From CBDEGU01 sp965238045 (GTDB taxonomy: Bacteria > Acidobacteriota > Terriglobia > Bryobacterales > UBA6623), in assembly GCA_965238045.1 (NCBI GenBank), contig CBDEGU010000012.1:1240001-1304000 (forward strand): 64,000 nucleotides of DNA, written 5' to 3'. Under the pieces are notes generated by a model. The model was not told where the DNA came from. It saw nothing but the letters and a program-made list of their open reading frames with translations, and ran no database searches. This document shows positions 1 through 8,679 of the stretch, piece after piece. The stretch's first letter is position 1, and the number at the start of each line of letters is the position of its first letter. The translations under genes and the position numbers were made by a program.

Positions 1-23
1 GGCACGGGCGTTTCAGGCCGCCT

Positions 24-61
24 AGCCCGCCTTTCTCGTCACGTGCTGAGAAATGCGGGCT
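24..61. repeat. Family A short palindromic repeat, copy A1
   Basis: A 38-bp near-palindrome whose ends read AGCCCGC and GCGGGCT with CTCGTCACG in the middle. It matches the two ends of the 180-bp copies at 27.1 and 29.3 kb joined together, so it looks like a core-deleted copy. The left flank is CTAG. It lies just upstream of the methyltransferase gene and could fold into a hairpin. Confidence 0.75.
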
Positions 62-181
62 GGCTTCTTCGCTCCGGCGAACGGCAGCGGCTCCGCGCGG
101 CTGGGGTGGCGGCGCGGGCTCGGAGACGATGGACGGGGTTTAGCGGGGGACACGCCGTGTGCATTGACCGGCGAAGACTTC

Positions 182-859
182 ATGGCGGCCAATCCAGTTG
201 AGCAACTGATCGAAAAACGAGCCAGCCGCTGGCGTCGCTGGCTGCAACTGCCGTTGCCGGTGTATCACAACCCGGTCGAACGTGATTTCCAGCCCGAGTT
301 AGGGCGCTGGAATCTTTACATCGCCGGGGCGGGATCGGTCGTGGACGGCTATGTCAATGTGGATCTGTGCATGGTGCCGGGCGTGACGGTGGTTTGCAGC
401 GCCGAGCAGCTTCCGTTTCGCGATGATCTTTTTCAGCGTGTCGAGTGCGACGCGGTTCTCGAGCACACCCGCTCGCCCCAACGGATGATTTCCGAGATTT
501 ATCGCTGTACGCGGCCCGGCGGACACGTACACTTGGTCGTGCCTTTCTGCCACCCATTTCACGAATATCCGCGAGACTACTACCGTTTCTCCCCCGACGG
601 GCTGAAGGAGATCGCCAAGCCGTTCGACCCCTTGCTTTGGGGCTGGCGTTCCGGACCGACCGCCACCCTGCTTGCCTTTCTGCTGGAGTACGTCAAGATC
701 TGGTTCCCGGGACGCACTCTCAAGAGGGTTGCCTATGTTCTCGCCGGCTGGCTGCTGTTTCCCTTCCGCTATCTGGACTGGTTCTTCTACCAGACCGGCC
801 AGACCACCGCGCTGGGCAATCACTGCTACCTATGGGCTCGCAAGCCAGGCGCCGATTGA
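182..859 (+). CDS. SAM-dependent class I methyltransferase
   Basis: A protein of about 225 residues with a Methyltransf_11-like core. The motif I region reads NLYIAGAGSVVDGYVNVD, followed by SAEQLPFRDDLF and then a post-motif RPGGHVHLVVPF, which is the usual order in Rossmann-fold methyltransferases. The C-terminal part (about residues 155-210) is hydrophobic and aromatic-rich (LLAFLLEYVKIWFPG, WLLFPFRYLDWFF), suggesting membrane association. Motif I is degenerate for glycine spacing. The ATG at 182 is preferred over an in-frame start at 53, because the upstream extension is low-complexity and begins at the family A repeat. The substrate cannot be told; such proteins often sit in polysaccharide or lipid-glycan biosynthesis. 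Confidence 0.75.
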   Translation: MAANPVEQLIEKRASRWRRWLQLPLPVYHNPVERDFQPELGRWNLYIAGAGSVVDGYVNVDLCMVPGVTVVCSAEQLPFRDDLFQRVECDAVLEHTRSPQRMISEIYRCTRPGGHVHLVVPFCHPFHEYPRDYYRFSPDGLKEIAKPFDPLLWGWRSGPTATLLAFLLEYVKIWFPGRTLKRVAYVLAGWLLFPFRYLDWFFYQTGQTTALGNHCYLWARKPGAD

Positions 860-960
860 TGATAACGGTGGACGATCATGATGGAAAAGAACCAGTGGTC
901 ATAATAGGCGGCATCGGTTCAGTCAAGGGTAGGATTGGTTGAATTAAAGGGAGACGATTC

Positions 961-1779
961 GTGATGATGAAGCTTTGGGGCATGTTTGTTCTATTGGCGA
1001 TGACGCCAGGCACATCTCTGGCGGGCGTGGTCTTCGAATTTCAGCGGTCGGATCACGGCGAGGGCGCGAAGCAGGTTCGCAGCCGGATCTCGATCGAGGG
1101 GCGCCGTCTTCGGATCGACAATCAAGTCAGCGACACGGGCGCAGCCGAAGTGACGATGATTTTCCTTGGCGACAGCCGCAAAATGGTGAACATCGATCAC
1201 CAGCGGAAGCAGTATATGGTGATTGACCAGCGCGCCATGGATACCGTGGCCGGCCAGATGAACGAGGCCATGGCCAAGCTGCAAGAGCAGCTCAAGAACA
1301 TGCCGCCGGAGCGGCGGGCCATGGTCGAGAAAATGATGCAGGGGCGTATGGGCGGAATGGGCGCGGCCCGGCCGGCGCCTTCGAAGATCGTCGCAACCGG
1401 CCGGACTGGCAGCGCCGGGGGCTATGCGTGCGAGGTCTACGAGGTTTCACGCGCGGGCGTCAAGCACCGCGAGATGTGCGTGACGGGGTGGACGAATGTC
1501 GGTGGCGGAGCCGGCCTGGGCGTGGTCATGAAAGACATGGCGGCGTTCATACAAGAGATGATGTCGTCCGTCACCAAGAGCATGGGCGTATCCGGACAGC
1601 CGGACAACCCGTTTGACTTTGTGGATCAGGTGGAAGGTTTTCCGGTTTCGACCCGCCACTTTGAAAACGGTCAGCTCAAGAGCGAGACCGTGCTGGAGTC
1701 GATGGAAGAGCGTCCGCTCGGCGGGTCCATTTTCGAGCCCCCAGCCGGCTACACCGAACAGAAAATGGGCCGGCGTTAG
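961..1779 (+). CDS. Secreted DUF4412-like protein
   Basis: A 272-residue exported protein. The N-terminus has a signal peptide (MKLWGMFVLLAMTPGTSLAG). The mature part starts with a strand-rich segment (VVFEFQRSDHG, RLRIDNQVSD, MIFLGDSRKMVNIDHQRKQY) typical of DUF4412-type proteins, then a Met/Glu-rich helix at about residues 95-125. The start is GTG at 961 or ATG at 964/967; GGGAG about 6-10 nt upstream supports this cluster. The TAG stop (1777-1779) coincides with the edge of a family A repeat. No enzymatic motif is visible; function unknown, probably a periplasmic or outer-membrane-associated protein. Confidence 0.7.
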   Translation: MMMKLWGMFVLLAMTPGTSLAGVVFEFQRSDHGEGAKQVRSRISIEGRRLRIDNQVSDTGAAEVTMIFLGDSRKMVNIDHQRKQYMVIDQRAMDTVAGQMNEAMAKLQEQLKNMPPERRAMVEKMMQGRMGGMGAARPAPSKIVATGRTGSAGGYACEVYEVSRAGVKHREMCVTGWTNVGGGAGLGVVMKDMAAFIQEMMSSVTKSMGVSGQPDNPFDFVDQVEGFPVSTRHFENGQLKSETVLESMEERPLGGSIFEPPAGYTEQKMGRR

Positions 1780-1820
1780 TCCGCTTTTCTCACCACGTGG
1801 CGAAGCGAAGTGCGTGAGAG
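1778..1820. repeat. Family A repeat fragment, copy A2
   Basis: This is the left end of the 180-bp family A element (TTAG flank, then TCCGCTTTTCTCACCACG and GAAGTGCGTGAGAG), truncated before the core. Its TTAG flank contains the stop codon of the upstream gene. On its other side is the 3' end of the convergent broken sulfatase. Confidence 0.8.
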
Positions 1821-1834
1821 CTCCCTCCGGGCGC

Positions 1835-3311
1835 TTACCACTTCCACCATGCGCCGAGCTGCGTTTCGAGTTGCCGTCGCACACCGGCGAACTCGCTCTT
1901 TCCGGCCACATTCTCCCGCTCGACCCAGCCGCCATTCATCTGATAAAGCTCCGGCTGCCGCGTCTGGTTACGGATCAGTTTCCAATCGCGGCTGCGCGCC
2001 ATCGACATTTTGTGTTCACCCCAGGCGGTCTGGTTCAGAATCTGCGTGTGCAACGGCGGCGCGTCAGCGTCCTCGCGCTTGCGCTCGGTCGAGCGAACGA
2101 GCTTGTCTTCCTCGAGTTCGCTGTAACCCGAAGAAGTGAAGATGACGTGATCAGGGTCATCCTCCCGCTCGGCGCGAAGGAACGGCGCCAGCGAACGTCC
2201 GGGCAACCGGCCGGGCGGCGCGCCGCCGGAGAGATCTGCCAGTGTCGGGAAGATGTCAATGCTTTGCGCCAGCGCCTCGCTGCGGTGTCCGCTTGCAATG
2301 CGGCCTGGGGCGTGCCAGATCATCGGAACATGCAGCAGCGCGTCGTAGAGAAACGGCCCCTTGCGGACCATGCCGTGCGTGCCCATGAAGTCCCCATGGT
2401 CGGCGGTGAACATCACGATCGTCCGCCGCGAGAGCCCCTGGTCCTCGAGCAGACGCAGCAAGCGGCCGACTTGCTCGTCCACGCCCCACTCGATCTGCGC
2501 GTAGTAGTAGCGCATCGTTTCGGTCAGGTCCTGGCGAGTGATCCGGTCGAAGCCCGACGCGCGGTGATAGTCCGCCAGCCAGGCTACTCAGCCGTTTCGG
2601 CGGCACATAGGCCGGGAGTTTCATCTCGCTCGAACGGTAGCGGCTCGTATATCTCGCCGGAGCCATATAGGGCGGATGAGGATCAAAGTAGCTCACGTGC
2701 AGGAAGAAAGGATCGCCGCCGCGGTGGTCGCGGATGAAGCCCGCGGCCGCGTCGCTGTTGACTTGCGGATAACATTTCTCCTCCGGCCAGTAGACGTCCG
2801 TATGCCAATGCGGCGGGACGTAGCTGTTGTAGGCGCGGAAGGGTTCCCGGTCCCGAATGCTGGCGAAGTCGAGAGAGGCCAGCTCGGATTTTTCGAAGGT
2901 GTGATTCTTTCCCACCCAGCCGGTGCGGTAGCCGCGCTTCTGAAAGTGCTCCAGCAACGAGCCCGGCCACGAGAGCAGCGGCCGCTCGACATTCGTAGGC
3001 GATCCGTGCACGTGAGGATACTGTCCGGAGAAGCACGATTTCCGAGTAGGCACGCAAACCGGCCCGTTGGCGAAACAGTTCACCGCCGCGACGCCTTCTC
3101 TCGCCATGTGATCGAGATTCGGCGTGCGCGCATTCGGGCTGCCAAGGAAGCCGAGCGCGTCGCCGCGCATCTGGTCGCTGGTGATGAAGATCACGTTCGG
3201 CGGCGCATCCGCGGCCTGCCCCGTCAGCATCGCCGGTGCCGCGCCGCATGCGGCGGCCGCGCCTCGAGCACAGCGCGAGAGGAAAGTTCTTCGCGTGGAT
3301 TTGTTTTTCAT
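1835..3311 (-). pseudogene. Tat-exported sulfatase, frameshifted
   Basis: A type I sulfatase of about 490 residues split by a frameshift near 2585. The 5' part, read from ATG 3311, has a Tat-type signal (STRRTFLSRCARGAAAA), the metal-binding IFITSDQMRGDALG segment and the catalytic site GPVCVPTRKSCFSG. Cys86 of the CxPxR motif would become formylglycine. The 3' part resumes in another frame (LADYHRASGFDR, then YYAQIEWGVDEQVGRLL and FTADHGDFMGTHGM), with the usual metal-binding Asp-His and the C-terminal WKLIRNQ. Both halves are well conserved, so one small indel explains the break. It lies downstream of the sulfatase/FGE pair on the same strand, separated by repeat A3. An open frame also extends upstream of 3311 through the repeat, but that extension is not native coding. 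Confidence 0.8.
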
Positions 3312-3357
3312 CGTCCGCCCTGTCTCCTCCGGCGCCGAAAAGGCGCCTTCACCGCCT

Positions 3358-3395
3358 AGCCCGCTTTTCTCACCACGTGGCGAGAAATGCGGGCT
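3358..3395. repeat. Family A short palindromic repeat, copy A3
   Basis: A 38-bp core-deleted copy between two same-strand sulfatase genes: AGCCCGC at one end, GCGGGCT at the other, with CTCACCACGTGGCGAG between. The left flank is CTAG. As a strong inverted repeat between genes it might also act as a transcript-end structure, but no U-tract follows. Confidence 0.8.
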
Positions 3396-3399
3396 CATA

Positions 3400-4902
3400 T
3401 CATTTCACTTCTTCCGAACTCTCTTGCTCCTGCTTTCGCTGGCCCTTCGGCGCTTGCGTCACCAAACCTGAGAACACTGACGAGGAAGCTGGAGGCAGAT
3501 GCAGCACGGGCTTGATCCCAGAGTGGAACACGGCGGCGGCTTTAGCCAGCCGCTCCACGATCTCGGGATGTTCGGCGGCGACATTGCTCCTCTCTCCAGG
3601 GTCTTGCGAGAGATCATATAGTTCCGGGGGCTGGCAACGAATCGCGTTGCGGGGCTTGCCCTTGGGCCCCAAATTCCGTTTGAGAAAATGGACTTTCCAT
3701 CTGCCCGATCGGACGGCGAAGATTTTGTCCCGAAAGTAGTAGTAGAAGTCCTTGCGAGGCGACCCGGCGCGGCCTTGCAGGAAAGGCATGATGTTGTGTC
3801 CGTCGATCGCCCGGTCGGCGGGAACGTCTCCGCCCGCCCCCTCAATGATCGTCGAGAAGACATCCATGGCGGCCGCGATGCCGTCACGCACCAGGCCCGC
3901 GCTGATGGTCCCGGGCCAGCGCGCGATAAAGGGAACCCGAACGCCTCCTTCCCAGGTCGTGCCTTTCGCGCCGCGCAGCACCCCCGTCGAACCGCGCCTC
4001 TTCTTTCGCCGGTTCAGCGGAGGAGCCTGGCCGCGGCTTACGCCTCCTAGCCAGGGGCCGTTGTCGCTGGTGAAGATGACCAGAGTGGTTTCATCGAGTC
4101 CGTTCGAGGCGATTGCTTTGAGAATCTCGCCGGTGCTCCAGTCGATCTCCTCCACCACGTCGCCATAGACGCCGTAGGCCGAGCGGCCCTTGAACGCATC
4201 CGAGGGCCTCAACGGAATGTGCGGCATCGTATGCGACAAGTAGAGGAAGAAAGGCTGTTGCTTATGATCGGAGATGAATCGAACAGCTTCTTCGGTGTAG
4301 CGGCGCGTGAGCGTTTTCACCCTGGCCGGTGATTCGATGGTCTTATCGTTTCGAAGCAGCTCGAGCCGCGGCCATTTTACCAGCGGCAGCAGCGTCATGT
4401 CGTTGCTGTAGAGTAATCCGAAGAAGGAATCGAAGCCGTGACGGCGGGGGCGGAAAGGCTTGCGTCCTCCCAGATGCCATTTGCCGATGATGCCGGTCGC
4501 GTAGCCGCGCTGTTGCAGCACCTCGGCGAGTGTGATTTCTGAGTCGGGCAAGCCCCATTTTTCCTTCGGAACCAGCACGCGCGTGAGTCCGGAACGCCTC
4601 GCGTAACGCCCGGTCAGCAGGGCGACGCGGGCCGGCGTGCACGACGGCGCTCCGCTGTAGTACTCGGCGAGGCGAACACCCTCGGCCGCCATGCGATCGA
4701 TACGCGGGGTTCGGATCGAGCGATGTCCGAAAACGCCCAAGTCGCCGTAGCCCAAATCGTCGGCGAGGATGACAACGAAGTTCGGCCGGCGCTGGACTCG
4801 CGCCGCCTGAGCGCGCGCTTCCCAGACCGGCGCGGCCAAGACAAAAGCGACAGCAAGCGCCAGGCGCGCGTGGCGAAACAAACAGCTATCCGTCGCGGGC
4901 AC
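3400..4902 (-). CDS. Secreted arylsulfatase A-type sulfatase
   Basis: A 500-residue exported sulfatase expected to hydrolyse sulfate esters in the periplasm. It has an N-terminal signal peptide (LALAVAFVLAAPVWEARAQA), the metal site NFVVILADDLGYGDLGVFG, and the catalytic motif SGAPSCTPARVALLTGRY with Cys88 as the formylglycine precursor. These are followed by GIIGKWHLGG, HTMPHIPL and VIFTSDNGPWLGG. The likely start is GTG at 4902, overlapping the upstream FGE gene by 17 bp; a TTG at 4881 is an alternative. The tight overlap with the maturase gene implies co-transcription and co-translation of substrate and modifying enzyme. Similar to GALNS/arylsulfatase A; the polysaccharide or lipid substrate is not evident. 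Confidence 0.88.
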   Translation of the reverse strand: MPATDSCLFRHARLALAVAFVLAAPVWEARAQAARVQRRPNFVVILADDLGYGDLGVFGHRSIRTPRIDRMAAEGVRLAEYYSGAPSCTPARVALLTGRYARRSGLTRVLVPKEKWGLPDSEITLAEVLQQRGYATGIIGKWHLGGRKPFRPRRHGFDSFFGLLYSNDMTLLPLVKWPRLELLRNDKTIESPARVKTLTRRYTEEAVRFISDHKQQPFFLYLSHTMPHIPLRPSDAFKGRSAYGVYGDVVEEIDWSTGEILKAIASNGLDETTLVIFTSDNGPWLGGVSRGQAPPLNRRKKRRGSTGVLRGAKGTTWEGGVRVPFIARWPGTISAGLVRDGIAAAMDVFSTIIEGAGGDVPADRAIDGHNIMPFLQGRAGSPRKDFYYYFRDKIFAVRSGRWKVHFLKRNLGPKGKPRNAIRCQPPELYDLSQDPGERSNVAAEHPEIVERLAKAAAVFHSGIKPVLHLPPASSSVFSGLVTQAPKGQRKQEQESSEEVK

Positions 4903-5830
4903 AGCGGAATCCCAGGTTGTTGAGCGCCGAGTCCCGGGCTGTCTTCTGCCGGGCCGCCACGCGGTAGCCTTGGCAGTAGTTCTCACTGCAGAGCCAGCTT
5001 CCGCCCCGCTGAACTTTTTCCCGGCCGCTGGCCGGGCCGCGCGGGTTGTCCTCTGGCGACCGGCGGTAGTAGTCGGGCGCATACCAGTCGGCGACCCATT
5101 CCCAGACGTTGCCGGCGATGTCGTAAAGCCCGTAGCCATTGGGCGGGAATTTCTTGACCGGCGCCACGCCGCCGAAGCCGTCGTGTTCGTTGTCCCGCAC
5201 AGGGAAGGGGCCTTGCCAGATATTGGTGAGGTGCGAACCTTGCGGCGTCAGTTCCTCGCCCCAGGCATAGGTGGCTTCCTGCAATCCGCCGCGCGCGGCG
5301 AACTCCCACTCGGCCTCGGTAGGTAAACGCTTGCCGGCCCACTTCGCGTAAGCGGCGGCATCGTCCCACGAGACATGAATCACCGGATGATCGAGCTTGT
5401 CTTCGATGCCCGAGCCGGGGCCGGAACCAGAACCGGGGCCGGGGCCTGTCGGGTGCCGCCAGTCGGCGCCGTCTACGAGTTTCCAGTCGCGCGCCGCCGG
5501 ATCGAAGACCCCCGAGGATCCTTGCTTTTCCGACTCGGTTCGATAGCCGGTGGCCTCGACAAAGGCGCGGAACTCCTTGTTGGTGACCTCGGTACGGTCG
5601 AGGTAGAATCCCTCGAGGGTCACTTCGTGCGCCGGACTCTCGAAGGGGAAACCCTCGTTGGTCCCCATGGCGAACCTGCCTCCCTCGATATAGACCATGC
5701 CGGAGATCTCGCCGGGAGACGCGCTCGAGCAGCCGCCAACCGCGAGCACGGACGCGGTGATAACGAGCATCGCGGAGGAAACAAAGCCGCGGACCGGGCC
5801 TGGCGAACGCGGGTCGATGGAGCACTCCAC
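4886..5830 (-). CDS. Formylglycine-generating enzyme, lipoprotein-type
   Basis: A 314-residue SUMF1/FGE-family protein that oxidises the sulfatase active-site cysteine to formylglycine. The FGE-sulfatase fold is clear: GMVYIEGGRFAMGTNEG, FYLDRTEVTNKEF, HPVIHVSWDDAAAYAKWAG, RLPTEAEWEFAARGG and NVWEWVADWY. The C-terminal RGGSWLCSENYCQGYR carries the two cysteines (about residues 281 and 286) that bind copper in aerobic FGEs, so it is probably catalytic and not just an FGE-like domain. The N-terminus has a lipobox (LAVGGC), placing it at the membrane. A Gly/Pro/Ser-rich loop occurs mid-protein. The start is uncertain: 5830 is used, but ATG at 5770 gives a compact lipoprotein signal. It overlaps the downstream sulfatase. 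Confidence 0.88.
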   Translation of the reverse strand: MECSIDPRSPGPVRGFVSSAMLVITASVLAVGGCSSASPGEISGMVYIEGGRFAMGTNEGFPFESPAHEVTLEGFYLDRTEVTNKEFRAFVEATGYRTESEKQGSSGVFDPAARDWKLVDGADWRHPTGPGPGSGSGPGSGIEDKLDHPVIHVSWDDAAAYAKWAGKRLPTEAEWEFAARGGLQEATYAWGEELTPQGSHLTNIWQGPFPVRDNEHDGFGGVAPVKKFPPNGYGLYDIAGNVWEWVADWYAPDYYRRSPEDNPRGPASGREKVQRGGSWLCSENYCQGYRVAARQKTARDSALNNLGFRCARDG

Positions 5831-5891
5831 GCCGGTATTATAACGGCTTAACGGCGCCGTGAATGACGTCCGGCGGCATGACTTTCAGGTC

Positions 5892-6458
5892 CTACACCTT
5901 CTCCCAGTCTCCACTCTCGGCCGAACAAAATAGCGCCTCGATCACACGCATATTTCGCACCGCGTCCTCGAGCGGAAATTCGCTCACCTCTTATCCCTGC
6001 CTTGCCACATACAAGATGGTGAGAAATGCGGGCAAGGCCCGCGCACGCAACCACTGGGGGTGGCATCGCACCATGTACGCTTCCTGCATCAGAACGCCCG
6101 TGCGGTCGCGGACCTCGATCAGTTTCTCGGCCTCTTCGGTCGTCAGAGCGATCGGTTTCTCGCACAGAACGTGCTTGCCCGCCTCGGCGGCTTTCGCCGG
6201 CCAGGGCACGTGAAGATGGTTCGGCAACGGGTTATAGATCGCCTCGATCTCCGGATCGGCCAGCAGCTCTTCGTAGGAGCCATAGGAGCGCGGGATGCCC
6301 AGCTCTTGCGCGACTTGCCTCGCCTTCTCGCCGTCCCGGGAGGCGATCGCGGCCACCTCGCACAGCTTGCCCCGCTGCATGGCCGGGATCACTTTTCGCA
6401 CGGCGATTTTCGCCGTGCCGAGCACGCCCCACTTCACCCGCCTAGCCGCTTCGTTCAC
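5892..6458 (-). pseudogene. Gfo/Idh/MocA oxidoreductase with internal deletion
   Basis: The first 140 residues form a good NAD(P)-binding Gfo/Idh/MocA domain (VKWGVLGTAKIAVRKVIPAM, then YGSYEELLADPEIEAIYNPL, HVLCEKPIALT and LMQEAYMVRCHPQW). The reading then ends at a fragment of repeat A near 6033. Beyond it, from about 5990 to 5892, another frame encodes a typical family C-terminus (FPLEDAVRNMRVIEALFCSAESG) and stops with TAG. About 150-200 residues of the substrate domain are missing, so the gene is dead. A repeat-mediated deletion is the simplest explanation (inference). Confidence 0.75.
6014..6033. repeat. Family A right-end fragment, copy A4
   Basis: Only the right end is recognisable (GGTGAGAAATGCGGGC). 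It sits exactly where the Gfo/Idh/MocA gene loses its middle section. Confidence 0.6.
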
Positions 6459-6473
6459 GAACGGCTGCTCCCC

Positions 6474-6779
6474 CTAGCCGTACTTTTCGACCGCTTGCCG
6501 GATGGACGCTTCGGCCTTCATGAGGTCCTCGGGAACCATCGCCGGCGTGGCTTCGACATCCGCGTTCAGCGCCAGGAACCAGGGTTCGGCGATCGCTGGA
6601 AGCTGCGACAGATCCTGCATGTCGATGATCAGGATCGCGGTTCTCTTGCCGTTTTCGGCGATGAAGTAGGCGGCCTCGGGTTTCTGCTCTTCAAGGATAC
6701 GAGGAATGACGCTGAAACCATCCTTCGCCGCCTCGTTCGCCTTCTCGGTCTGGAACGACACCTTCACCAGAAATCGCAT
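6474..6779 (-). CDS. Small conserved protein, DUF3303-like
   Basis: A 101-residue soluble protein (MRFLVKVSFQTEKANEAAKDG at the start, then EAAYFIAENGKRTAILIIDM and EPWFLALNADVEATPAM). The length and the Glu-Ala-Ala-Tyr-Phe plus Gly-Lys-Arg-Thr pattern fit a widespread ferredoxin-like small-protein family (DUF3303). No catalytic motif is visible and function is unknown. It ends with TAG only a few bases from the start of the broken oxidoreductase, on the same strand, so it may have been the first gene of that transcript. Confidence 0.65.
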   Translation of the reverse strand: MRFLVKVSFQTEKANEAAKDGFSVIPRILEEQKPEAAYFIAENGKRTAILIIDMQDLSQLPAIAEPWFLALNADVEATPAMVPEDLMKAEASIRQAVEKYG

Positions 6780-6962
6780 TGTTGTAGCCTCCTCAATCTG
6801 AAAGTTCTTTCAAGCCTAAGGATCATAGCACCGTCAATAGCAACCAGCCACAATCCAGCCGTGGCGGGAGCGTTAAGAAACCCGCGCCACCGACCCCGGT
6901 CACCGAATATGATAGTTTTGAAGAGAGCGGCGTCGCTTTTCCGTCGTTTTATCTGATCCCGA

Positions 6963-7373
6963 ATGTCGGCAAGGAAACAGTTGTCTCCCAGCGCGTCGCT
7001 CCAGCGTTGGGCCACGCCGGTCTTGCTAGCGTGGTTGTTTCCCGGCGCGGGCCACTTCTACCTGAAGCGCTGGACCCACGGCGCCTTGTTGCTCTTCGCC
7101 GTCGCGGGCATGTTTATTTTCGGGCTGCTGATGCGCGGCAAGATGTTCGAGCCGGTGACCGGCGATTTGTTCAACACCGTCGTCCACTGGGGCGGTTATG
7201 CCGCCGACATGTCCACCGGGGCGCTCTACTTCCTCGCCCAGTGGCTGGGCTACCGTCAGGAACTGCTCGCGAGCGCCGTCGCCGACTACGGCTCGAAGTT
7301 TCTGGTATGCGCCGGTTTGCTGAACATTCTGGCGATGATCGACGCCTATGAAATCGCGATCGGGGAAAAGTAG
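6963..7373 (+). CDS. Small membrane protein, DUF6677-like
   Basis: A 136-residue integral membrane protein. A motif near the N-terminus (LLAWLFPGAGHFYLKRWTHG) is the TM2-like/DUF6677 signature, followed by a second membrane segment (GALLLFAVAGMFIFGLLM) and a C-terminal one (FLVCAGLLNILAMIDAYEIA). It is followed 2 nt later by a small membrane protein gene, forming a two-gene unit. Function is unknown. Confidence 0.65.
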   Translation: MSARKQLSPSASLQRWATPVLLAWLFPGAGHFYLKRWTHGALLLFAVAGMFIFGLLMRGKMFEPVTGDLFNTVVHWGGYAADMSTGALYFLAQWLGYRQELLASAVADYGSKFLVCAGLLNILAMIDAYEIAIGEK

Positions 7374-7375
7374 AG

Positions 7376-7558
7376 ATGTTCATGAATCTGACGCATTTCG
7401 AGGCGGCTTTCCTGTTCGCTCTCTTTACGTCGATCGTGCTCGGCGTGGTGGGGCGAACCACGGACCGGGAACGCATTCGCTACGGAGTCTCGGTTTTCGG
7501 CTACTTCCTGGCCGCCATCTTCGGACTCGGCTGGCTGATGTTCCTCGGCCACGGTTAG
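7376..7558 (+). CDS. 60-residue membrane protein
   Basis: A short protein with two predicted membrane helices (FEAAFLFALFTSIVLGVVG and VSVFGYFLAAIFGLGWLMF) separated by a charged turn (RTTDRERIRYG). The ATG lies 2 nt after the previous stop with AGAG just upstream, so the two are probably translated together. Its TAG stop (7556-7558) is the first codon of repeat A5. No function can be assigned. Confidence 0.6.
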   Translation: MFMNLTHFEAAFLFALFTSIVLGVVGRTTDRERIRYGVSVFGYFLAAIFGLGWLMFLGHG

Positions 7559-7632
7559 CCCGCTTTTCTCCCCACGTGGCGAAGCGAAGTGCGTGAGAGA
7601 CCCGTCAGTACGAGGCGCGCGCCGCTTGGCGA
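7557..7632. repeat. Family A repeat fragment, copy A5
   Basis: This is the left 75 bp of the 180-bp element: TTAG flank, CCCGCTTTTCTCCCCACG, GAAGTGCGTGAGAG, and into the core (GTACGAGGCGCGCGCCGCTT). The right half is missing. It separates two convergent genes and supplies the stop codon of the upstream one. Confidence 0.8.
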
Positions 7633-7634
7633 AA

Positions 7635-8615
7635 CTACCGCTTCGCCGCCAGCCGCACGAAGACGAACTTCTGCCCGTCGGAGGTCACATCGTATTTGTG
7701 CAGCCAGGGCGCTTCGTCTTGAAAGTTCCCGCGAAAGCTCGAGTAGTGGAATAGCTTTTTCGCCTTCTCAAATCGGAACGCGCCCGCGGTCTCGACGGCA
7801 ACCGAAACCATCGTGTCCTGCCCCATGATGTAGAACAGCTCCTTGCCATCGCCTCTCCAGCGTGGTTGTCCTCCGCCGCCGGCCCAGCCCGCTTCCAGTG
7901 GTCGCGACACTTTCCATTTCGCCGCCCGGTTTGCGGTTGCACAGTTTGCGGTCTCGCAGACATAAACCTCCCAGCGGCCGTCTTCATTCGAAGAGTAGGC
8001 GAAATACTGGCCGTTGGGTGAGAACTTACCGCCATCGGCCCAGACGCCTGGCTTCTTCGCAAGGAACGGGGCAGACACGCCCGTTCTGAGATTAAGCGCC
8101 CAAAGCGTGCGGCCGTCGTCCTCTCGCTTGGTGTAGATCAAGGTCTTGCCGTCGGCCGACACGTCTCGCGGATATTCCGAGGTTCCGTCCGCCTGGAGAA
8201 TGCGCACCGGCGGCCCGTCCGAGATGATGTGTTTGAGAAACAAGTCGTACTTGGGGATGCGGCTGCTGGTGAAGATGATGCTGTTGCGGTCCGGGCTCCA
8301 GAGGGGGAAGTTGTCGTTGCCCTTAACATGGGTGACGCGATGCTTGGTGCCGGTGGCGACCGAGTGAATCCAAACATCGCGATCGTTCACCGCGCCGTTG
8401 CGCGACGACACGGCGATCGATTGTTCATCCGGGGAAAGCTCGGGAAAAAAGATCTAGTTTTGCACCGCGCCCACGCGGCCCAGCACCTCGCCCGCGCGGC
8501 TGACCCAGACCATCTCTTGGGGCATGTCGGCGGCCCGAGGCTGCTGCGCGCCAGCGTAACCGGCCGAAACCAGAATCAAAGCAATGCCAACTATCGTTCG
8601 CCGCATGAAGATCAT
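7635..8615 (-). pseudogene. TolB-like WD40 beta-propeller with in-frame stop
   Basis: An exported propeller protein of about 326 residues interrupted by an in-frame TAG at 8454-8456. Before the stop there is a signal peptide (RTIVGIALILVSAGYAGAQQ) starting at ATG 8615 or 8606, then MVWVSRAGEVLGRVGAV. After it the frame continues as FPELSPDEQSIAVSSRNG with PD40/TolB repeats (LWSPDRNSIIFTSSR, DVSADGKTLIYTKRED, KFSPNGQYFAYSSNEDGRW, RWRGDGKELFY). In this phylum such propellers often form the C-terminal half of a longer serine/threonine kinase-like or peptidase protein; only the propeller is here. It may also be a one-base sequencing error. Confidence 0.65.
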
Positions 8616-8679
8616 GAAGCTATGGTAATGAATTTTCGGCCAGCCGCGTCTTGGGCGATCACGAGCGCGGCGTCCGCCG

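Noticed and set aside
1613..2737. 374-residue + strand frame over the broken sulfatase
   Set aside because: It overlaps two real coding sequences on both strands and contains repeat-derived sequence.
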